Origin: Bacteroidales bacterium
GTDB taxonomy: Bacteria; Bacteroidota; Bacteroidia; Bacteroidales; Muribaculaceae
DNA: 38,458 bases
NCBI GenBank assembly: GCA_030524765.1
Contig: JAUNGA010000016.1
Span: 1 to 38,458, forward strand
Reading direction: 5' to 3'
Position 1 is the stretch's first letter. Each line of letters opens with the position of its first letter. The notes beneath the pieces are model-generated. The model searched no databases and had not been told where the DNA came from. It saw nothing but the letters and a program-made list of their open reading frames with translations. Position numbers and translations under genes: made by a program. Positions 32,636 to 38,458 of the stretch are shown one piece after another.

Positions 32636-34510
32636 ATGATCAAATTAAAATCATTGCTGCTGTCTGCCCTGCTTATGGCCGGCACAGCCACAGCTTCGGC
32701 GACTACATTCGACGCCGACGGCTATCCCGAGCTCTACCTACGCGGTGAGATGGACGGCTCAGGCTGGAGTGTTCAAGACAAATTTCGTCTCAACCGCCAG
32801 GGCGACATCTACACCATTCATCTCGACAAGCTCTCAGGCGAATTCAAGATCTCTGACGACGACTGGACAATCAACTACGGCGCCCTGGCCGACAACAGCG
32901 CCATCGTCGGATCATGCGTGACCGTCGGTGTGCCTAACGGCGTCAACTATCAGGCTCAGGATCTCTCAGACATCACCATATCATTCGCATACAACAAGGC
33001 CAACCCGTCTGCCGAGGTCACTGTCACATTCTCGACATCGGTCGAGCGTCCCGTCCCCGGTCTCTCGGGCACACTGCCTGTCTTATATATTAACGTCAAA
33101 AATGCCGACGGCACCTACAACAATGAGGTAATCGACAAAGATCTCGCCCACAAAAACTACTTTGATGGCGAATACTGGCTCGATGTCAACGGATGTAAGT
33201 GGCTCGAGGATCTCGGCGCCGAGTCGATCGGCTCGGCCGACGCGCCCCTGCCTCTTGAGATCAAAGCCCGCGGCAACTACACACGCAAAGCCTTTGCCAA
33301 GAAACCGTTCAAGCTCAAGCTCGGCGCCAAGCAGCGGCTCCTCGGCATGAGCAAGAGCAAACACTATGCTATTCTCGCTCACGCCGACGACAACAAAGGT
33401 TATCTGCGCAACTTCACCGGATTCAATCTCGGACACCGCATCGGACTGCCCTGGACGCCCTCTCAGCAGCCGGTCGAGGTCGTCATAAACGGTGATTACC
33501 GTGGCCTATACTTCCTCACCGAGTCGATCCGTGTCGGCGACGGCCGTGTGCCCGTACAGGAACTCGACGACAACGTCAGCGATCCCGCGCTGATCTCCGG
33601 CGGTTACCTCGTTGAGCTCGACAACTACGACGAAGACAATCAGATACGTCTCGAGGAGAAAGGCCAGGCCCCCGGATACAAAGACGCTCTTCGCATCACA
33701 TTCGACACACCTGAGGAGTACTCGGCACTGCAATTGCGCTTCGTCACCGACCAGTTCACCGCCATGAACGACCTCATAGGCGATAACTCCGACGACCTCT
33801 GGTCATATATGGACATCGACGATGCGGCACGCTACTATCTCGTCGAGGAAATCATCTCGCACGTCGAGGCCTATCACGGTTCGACCTACATGTACCGCGA
33901 CCGCGGCGAGGGACAGAAATGGCACTTCTCGCCTCTGTGGGACTGTGGAAACGGTTTCAACGGCCCCGTCGACGGATTCTTCTATGACCACGCACCATTC
34001 GGCGCCACCTGGATAGCCTCGCTGCGTCTCAATGGCAAATTCAACGACAAAGTACGCGCCACATGGCTATGGTTCATGTCTAATGCATATGACGGACTCA
34101 TCGCCGACATCGACGCCTATGTAGCCGACATCACCGAGGCAGCCAAGGCCGACCGTCGCCGTTGGCGCGACCGTCCCGTACCCGACGGCGGCCAGGGCGT
34201 AGTCGACAACTCTGACATGCAGAGCCGGCGCAACGATGTCGTCAATCGCCTGCAGAGCAAGATCGAATGGCTCAAAGGCCGGTTCGGCGACTTCACCGGC
34301 CGCGTCTACGACGAGCCCGCACGCGACACCACCCCCGCAGCTCCGCTGCCCGGATACGCCCAGTCGGGTGTAGAGGATATCGCTGTCGACAACGCCGATG
34401 CCGACTTCGAGTTCTACAACCTGCAGGGCCGGCGCATCGCCCGTCCTGCCGCAGGACAGGTGGTTATAGTCCGCCGCGGCAACGTCGCCGTCAAGACAGT
34501 CATACGCTGA
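32636..34510 (+). CDS. CotH-kinase-like secreted protein with SusE/F-like N-terminal module and Por-type tail
   Basis: A 624-residue protein with signal peptide (about 1-22), an N-terminal beta module (about 28-135) whose PELYLRGEMDGSGW start resembles the SusE/F modules of the giant at 23160, a CotH kinase-like domain (about 148-530), and a C-terminal tail with FYNLQGRRIARP. CotH features: EIKARGNYTRKAFAKKPFKLKL region (210-229), HADDNKGYLRN (249-259), VVINGDYRGLYFLTE (282-296), GGYLVELDN and SPLWDCGNGFN (432-442), where the Asp is the likely metal ligand. Spore-coat CotH phosphorylates coat proteins; roles of secreted bacterial homologues are largely unknown. It likely shares a transcript with the sugar-phosphate transferase upstream (27-base gap). 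Confidence 0.88.
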   Translation: MIKLKSLLLSALLMAGTATASATTFDADGYPELYLRGEMDGSGWSVQDKFRLNRQGDIYTIHLDKLSGEFKISDDDWTINYGALADNSAIVGSCVTVGVPNGVNYQAQDLSDITISFAYNKANPSAEVTVTFSTSVERPVPGLSGTLPVLYINVKNADGTYNNEVIDKDLAHKNYFDGEYWLDVNGCKWLEDLGAESIGSADAPLPLEIKARGNYTRKAFAKKPFKLKLGAKQRLLGMSKSKHYAILAHADDNKGYLRNFTGFNLGHRIGLPWTPSQQPVEVVINGDYRGLYFLTESIRVGDGRVPVQELDDNVSDPALISGGYLVELDNYDEDNQIRLEEKGQAPGYKDALRITFDTPEEYSALQLRFVTDQFTAMNDLIGDNSDDLWSYMDIDDAARYYLVEEIISHVEAYHGSTYMYRDRGEGQKWHFSPLWDCGNGFNGPVDGFFYDHAPFGATWIASLRLNGKFNDKVRATWLWFMSNAYDGLIADIDAYVADITEAAKADRRRWRDRPVPDGGQGVVDNSDMQSRRNDVVNRLQSKIEWLKGRFGDFTGRVYDEPARDTTPAAPLPGYAQSGVEDIAVDNADADFEFYNLQGRRIARPAAGQVVIVRRGNVAVKTVIR

Positions 34511-34520
34511 TAAGAAACGC

Positions 34521-34568
34521 ACAAAAAAACGAGCTGCAAGTCATGACTTGCAGCTCATCTTTTTTGTG
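34521..34568. terminator. Bidirectional terminator between CotH-like and pullulanase genes
   Basis: A perfect 26-base palindrome (34531-34556) flanked by an A-run on the left (34522-34529) and a T-run on the right, so it works as a stem plus U-run on both strands. It sits between converging genes. Confidence 0.9.
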
Positions 34569-34583
34569 TTCAGTGCAAATAAT

Positions 34584-36593
34584 TCACTTCTTTTTGGCGA
34601 GAATCAGCGCCGAGGTAGGCTCGACTGTCATCCGGCCGCCACGGGCCATGTCGAGTCCGTCGGCCTTGATCTTGCCGTCGCGGGCTATCACGATCCAGTT
34701 GCCCTTGGGCACATTCACTTCGCGTGCCTCGTCAGCGCCGTTAAACACGAGCTTGATCTCGCTCCACTCGTCGCCGTTGGCATTGTTCTTGATCGAATAC
34801 GATATCAGATTGGGCACCTCGGTCTTATCAAACACGATATTGCGGGCTATATCGTCGGCTGTGGTCATGCGGAATGCAGGATGCGACTTGCGCAGCTTTA
34901 TCAGCTCGCGGTAATAGTCATACTGATCGGCATTCGCATGCTTCAGATCCCAGTTGATGGCATTGATCGAGTCGGGCGACTTATAAGAGTTGTGCACGCC
35001 CTGCTTGTCGCGGAAAATCTCCTCGCCGGCAAACATGAACGGTGTGCCCTGCGAGGTGAAGACTATTGTCTGCGCCAGTCTTGCAGCACGCTGGCGGTCG
35101 GCCTCGGTCGAGCCGGGCATCGAATGGGCCAGTTTGTCGGTCAGCATCAGATCGTCATGACACGATACATAGTTGATGATCATCTCGGGCGACGTCGCAT
35201 AGGCAAATTTGCTGTTGTTGCCCTTGCTGTAATCTACCTGAGGATGGGCAGTCGATGCTACGATACCTATCTTGACGGTCTCTTCACTGCCGGGCTTGCC
35301 TGTAGCGAATCCGCGTTCGTCGGCACGGCTGTAATGGCCCTTGACAGCATCGCGTATATCATCGCTGAACACAGCTATGCCATCCATCTTCGACACATTC
35401 TCCTTCAGCGCGCGACGTTCAGGCGCAAGGGGCGAATCACCGGCGGTCCAGCCCTCTCCGTAGACAAAGATCGACGGATTGATCTTGTGCAGTTCGGCAG
35501 CCACACGGTTCATGGTCTCGGTATCGTGTATTGCCATCAGATCAAAGCGGAAACCGTCGATATGATACTCGTCGGCCCAGTATTTCACCGAGTTGACAAT
35601 GAAATCGCCCATCTGCTTGTGGTCTGACGCAGTCTCGTTGCCGCAACCCGACGCGTCCGAGTATGAACCGTCGGCCCGGTGACGGTAATAATAGCCCGGC
35701 GCCGTGAGCGAGAAATTCGAGTCGTCGTTCTGTGCCGTGTGGTTATACACCACGTCCATCACTACGCCTATGCCGGCGTCATGCAGGGCCTTGATCATCT
35801 CCTTCATCTCTCGTATGCGTACCGACGGATCGGCCGGGTCAGTCGAGTAAGAGCCCTCGGGAGCGTTATAATTCTGAGGGTCATAGCCCCAGTTGTACTG
35901 ATTTGCCGGCAGATTGGCTTCGTCTACCGAATTGTAGTCATACGACGGCAGTATGTGCACGTGCGTCACACCCAGCTCTTTCAAGTGATCTATACCTGTC
36001 GTCTGGCCGTAACTGTTGTGCGTGCCGGGCTCGGTCAACGCCAGGAATTTACCCTTGTGCACGATGCCCGACGAAGGGTGCATGCTGTAGTCGCGGTGAT
36101 GCATCTCATATAGCACCACATCGGTCAGATTGTCTACCTGAGGGCCGCGGTCGTCGCCCCACCCCTCGGGATCGGTCAGCGACATGTCGATGATCGCCGC
36201 ACGCTCGCCGTTGGTCCCCACAGCCTTGGCCCATACACCGGGTGTCTCTGACAGCCAGCGGCCGTCATGCTTGATACTGAATGTATAGAATTTGCCATAC
36301 AGCGGCTCGGCCACCGACGCACGCCACGTGCCCTGCTCGGCACGTGCCATCTCGAGGGTGTCATACGGTGCCGTATTGCGGTCGGTATTATAGAGATAGA
36401 CGCGTGCGGCCTCGGCTTCGGGCGACCACAGTCTGAATCGCGTGCCGTCGGCGCCGACAGTCATTTCGAGATCGTCGCCGTCATATGTCGGCCAAGCCTG
36501 ATACCTTGCATCGGCGGGGCTCTGTGCGGCCGCACACACCGACGAACCGGCAACCAGTGTGGCTGCCAGCAATTTTGTTATGCATTCGTTCAT
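34584..36593 (-). CDS. Type I pullulanase, GH13 (secreted)
   Basis: Cuts alpha-1,6 branch links in pullulan, starch or glycogen. The 669-residue protein has a signal peptide (about 1-24), an N-terminal CBM48-like domain (about 48-125, GTRFRLWSPEAEAARVYLY), then the GH13 barrel. QYNWGYDPQNYN (232-243) is the type I pullulanase signature. Catalytic residues: nucleophile Asp351 in DGFRFDLM, acid/base Glu380 in VYGEGW, and Asp480 in VSCHDD; VVYNHTA is GH13 region I. The C-terminal beta domain ends in LAKKK with no sorting tail. A cysteine near the signal end (SSVC) is a poor lipobox. It follows a stand-alone sorting-tail protein by 33 bases on the same strand, so both are probably on one transcript. 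The size is normal for the family. Confidence 0.94.
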   Translation of the reverse strand: MNECITKLLAATLVAGSSVCAAAQSPADARYQAWPTYDGDDLEMTVGADGTRFRLWSPEAEAARVYLYNTDRNTAPYDTLEMARAEQGTWRASVAEPLYGKFYTFSIKHDGRWLSETPGVWAKAVGTNGERAAIIDMSLTDPEGWGDDRGPQVDNLTDVVLYEMHHRDYSMHPSSGIVHKGKFLALTEPGTHNSYGQTTGIDHLKELGVTHVHILPSYDYNSVDEANLPANQYNWGYDPQNYNAPEGSYSTDPADPSVRIREMKEMIKALHDAGIGVVMDVVYNHTAQNDDSNFSLTAPGYYYRHRADGSYSDASGCGNETASDHKQMGDFIVNSVKYWADEYHIDGFRFDLMAIHDTETMNRVAAELHKINPSIFVYGEGWTAGDSPLAPERRALKENVSKMDGIAVFSDDIRDAVKGHYSRADERGFATGKPGSEETVKIGIVASTAHPQVDYSKGNNSKFAYATSPEMIINYVSCHDDLMLTDKLAHSMPGSTEADRQRAARLAQTIVFTSQGTPFMFAGEEIFRDKQGVHNSYKSPDSINAINWDLKHANADQYDYYRELIKLRKSHPAFRMTTADDIARNIVFDKTEVPNLISYSIKNNANGDEWSEIKLVFNGADEAREVNVPKGNWIVIARDGKIKADGLDMARGGRMTVEPTSALILAKKK

Positions 36594-36626
36594 GTAAGTT
36601 ATGATATAAGTGTTTTTTATGATATT

Positions 36627-36929
36627 TCAACGCACCACCACTCGCTGCGACAGACCATCAACACGCACGATATAGTATCCTGCGGCAATCTCGATGCGAT
36701 TGCTGCCCGGCTCGAGCTCTACCTGCTTGACTATCTGACCGGTCAGAGCGAATATCGCAGCCACGCGGGGCGAGTCGGCCGTCAACTCGACGATGATGCA
36801 GTGTGCGCCGGGACGCACCGTCGTCGCAGGCGTCACGGCCTCTGCCGTCTCGGTCCGGGGCGCATCGTCGGCATAGACTGTCGGGCCGGCCACCAAAGCC
36901 AGTCCCAACGCTAAGATGATATGTCGCAT
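36627..36929 (-). CDS. Small secreted protein made of a signal peptide and a Por-type tail
   Basis: A 100-residue protein from the ATG at 36929 (MRHIILALGLALVAGP); an alternative ATG at 36941 adds four residues and would make the message leaderless. Signal peptide about 1-20 (TVYADD), a short Thr/Ala/Pro-rich linker (about 21-40), then a domain with VAAIFALTGQIVKQVELEPG and GYYIVRVDGLSQRVVVR, which has the strand pattern of type IX C-terminal sorting domains. There is no other domain, so it looks like a sorting tail without cargo. It lies just ahead of pullulanase, which lacks a tail. Function unknown. Confidence 0.7.
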   Translation of the reverse strand: MRHIILALGLALVAGPTVYADDAPRTETAEAVTPATTVRPGAHCIIVELTADSPRVAAIFALTGQIVKQVELEPGSNRIEIAAGYYIVRVDGLSQRVVVR

Positions 36930-36944
36930 ATTCTTGAGCATATA

Positions 36945-36952
36945 CAAAGTTA
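36945..36952 (-). promoter_or_regulatory. -7 promoter box of the tail-protein/pullulanase unit
   Basis: Minus strand reads TAACTTTG (TAnnTTTG), 15 bases before the ATG at 36929. No clear -33 box. Confidence 0.5.
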
Positions 36953-37066
36953 ACAATTTATTGTGTCATATGAAAGCACCGACAGCATATTTTCAGATAT
37001 TTTTAATTCTGCAGTCACGTTTATCTGAATTTATGTTAAATACAGTTAATACCCGCTCATCTTGCC

Positions 37067-37074
37067 TACTTTTG
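37067..37074 (+). promoter_or_regulatory. -7 promoter box of the glutamine synthetase gene
   Basis: TACTTTTG matches TAnnTTTG, 42 bases before the ATG at 37117. The -33 region is a poor match. Confidence 0.5.
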
Positions 37075-37116
37075 ACGTAACTTAGCCAACTACCACGAAA
37101 AAACATACTACCTGAC

Positions 37117-38458
37117 ATGAATCCTGAAATAGCATTAAGCAAAAATGCGATCGTGCGTGCTCTTTCAAAGCCTCGCGCACAGTTCACACGCGATGACATC
37201 ATCAGATATGTCACCGACAACGGCATCGAGATGATCAACTTCATGTATCCTGCCGCCGACGGCCGGCTCAAGACTCTCAATTTTGTCATCAACGATCTCG
37301 CATATCTCGAGACCATCCTCACGCTCGGCGAGCGTGTCGACGGGTCATCGCTGTTCCCGTTTATCAGCGCCGGCAGCAGCGATCTTTATGTCGTGCCGCG
37401 TTACCGCACGGCATTTGTCGATCCGTTTTCCGAGATCCCCACACTCGTAATGCTCTGCAGCTACTGCGACAAAGAGGGTCGACCACTCGAGTCGTCTCCC
37501 GAGTACACGCTCCACAAGGCATGCGACGAATTCACCCGCTCTACCGGTATGAAATTCCAGGCGATGGGCGAGCTCGAATACTACGTCATAGCCGAAGACA
37601 CCGGGCGGTTCCCCGCATCTGACCAGCGTGGCTACCACGAGTCGGCACCGTTTGCCAAATTCAACGACTTCCGCACCAAATGCATGCTATACATCGCACG
37701 CACCGGCGGACAGATCAAATACGGCCACTCAGAGGTCGGCAACTTCACCCTCAACGGCACTATATACGAGCAGAACGAAATCGAATTCCTCCCCGTCGAT
37801 GCCGAGGACGCCGCCGATCAGCTCATGCTCGCCAAGTGGGTCATCAGATGTCTGGCCGACCGCGAAGGCTTTGACGTGACATTCGCGCCAAAGATCACCG
37901 CCGGAAAAGCCGGCTCCGGACTACACATACACATGCGCATGCTCAAAGACGGCCACAACTGCATGCTCGACGACAACCGACGCATCAGCGACACCGCACG
38001 ACGCGCCATCGCCGGCATGATGGCACTCGCCCCGGCGCTCACAGCTTTCGGCAACACAAATCCCACAAGCTACTTCAGGCTCGTGCCACATCAGGAGGCG
38101 CCGACCAACGTATGTTGGGGCGACCGCAACCGATCTGTCCTCGTGCGCGTACCTCTCGGGTGGACCGCAAAGGCCGACATGTGCGACGCCGTCAATCCCG
38201 GTCAGACCACACCCGCCGAAATCGATCCCACAATGAAACAGACAGTCGAGATACGATCGGCCGACGGCACCGCCGATGTCTACAGGCTGCTCGCCGGTCT
38301 CGCCGTAGCTCTGCGACACGGCCTCGAGATGCCCGATGCACTCGATGTCGCCGAGCGCACATATGTCGACGTCAACATCCACGACGAAGCCAATGCCGAC
38401 AGACTCGCCAGGTTGCAGTCGCTGCCGGTCGACTGTGCAGGCAGCGCCGACTGCCTTG
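37117..38458 (+). CDS. glnA: Glutamine synthetase, cut by the window end
   Basis: Makes glutamine from glutamate, ammonia and ATP. Open from ATG 37117 (MNPEIALSKNAIVRAL) to the window edge with no stop, 447 codons seen, so the C-terminus is missing. The N-terminal beta-grasp part has DGSSLFPFISAGSSDLYVVP; the catalytic domain has MGELEYYV and HSEVGNFTLNG (metal-binding Glu residues), FAPKITAGKAGSGLHIHM (substrate and ATP site), and NTNPTSYFRLVPHQEAPTNV with WGDRNRSVLVRVPL (ATP and glutamate binding). The order matches the classic GlnA (non-GlnN) type of Bacteroidota. Whether the adenylylation loop is present cannot be seen. Divergent from the tail-protein/pullulanase unit across a 187-base gap. 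Confidence 0.95.
   Translation, partial: MNPEIALSKNAIVRALSKPRAQFTRDDIIRYVTDNGIEMINFMYPAADGRLKTLNFVINDLAYLETILTLGERVDGSSLFPFISAGSSDLYVVPRYRTAFVDPFSEIPTLVMLCSYCDKEGRPLESSPEYTLHKACDEFTRSTGMKFQAMGELEYYVIAEDTGRFPASDQRGYHESAPFAKFNDFRTKCMLYIARTGGQIKYGHSEVGNFTLNGTIYEQNEIEFLPVDAEDAADQLMLAKWVIRCLADREGFDVTFAPKITAGKAGSGLHIHMRMLKDGHNCMLDDNRRISDTARRAIAGMMALAPALTAFGNTNPTSYFRLVPHQEAPTNVCWGDRNRSVLVRVPLGWTAKADMCDAVNPGQTTPAEIDPTMKQTVEIRSADGTADVYRLLAGLAVALRHGLEMPDALDVAERTYVDVNIHDEANADRLARLQSLPVDCAGSADCL

Overview
The window looks like a chromosomal segment of a GC-rich member of the Bacteroidales, most likely a gut Muribaculaceae-type organism. Evidence seen directly: Bacteroidota-style -7 boxes (TAnnTTTG, some with a TTG-type -33 box about 20 bases upstream), no obvious Shine-Dalgarno sequences, SusE/F-like modules, Por/T9SS-type C-terminal tails with a DLQGR core, LPS genes (kdsB, LptF/G permease) and scattered polysaccharide-degrading enzymes. 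The family assignment is inference. No tRNA, rRNA, CRISPR array or complete insertion sequence was found.

Left part (1-13786, all minus strand): a DegP/HtrA protease that stops at the start of its expected second PDZ domain; a four-gene set joined by ATGA stop/start overlaps (ThiE-fold protein, YbhN-like membrane protein, kdsB, M16-fold protein); a 1497-residue secreted Fn3/choice-of-anchor-J protein; and a coupled pair of cellobiose phosphorylase (GH94) and lipoprotein GH26 glycanase.

Middle (13918-21148): purT and a small unknown gene on the plus strand converge on a tatD/polyprenyl-synthetase pair across a 27-bp perfect hairpin. Beyond that on the minus strand are a 71-residue orphan and a likely LptF/G permease-ribBA-DUF805 operon. 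Two of these promoters lie so close to the start codon that the transcripts should be almost leaderless.

Right part (21489-38458): plus-strand genes encode a secreted GH30 enzyme, a 1478-residue protein with four SusE/F-like modules, an HdeD-family membrane protein, a tryptophan-rich secreted protein followed by a FadL/OmpP1-like porin, and a WecA/MraY-type sugar-phosphate transferase followed by a CotH-kinase-like secreted protein. A minus-strand pair encodes a protein that is little more than a signal peptide plus sorting tail, followed by a type I pullulanase. A plus-strand glutamine synthetase runs off the right edge.

The main theme is envelope building (Kdo activation, LPS export, polyprenyl precursor, sugar-phosphate transfer) interleaved with surface glycan use. 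No SusC/SusD pair is present, so no complete polysaccharide utilization locus is seen. The least explained parts are the SusE/F-module giant next to GH30, the Trp-rich protein paired with a porin, the stand-alone sorting tail next to pullulanase, and the broken end of htrA.
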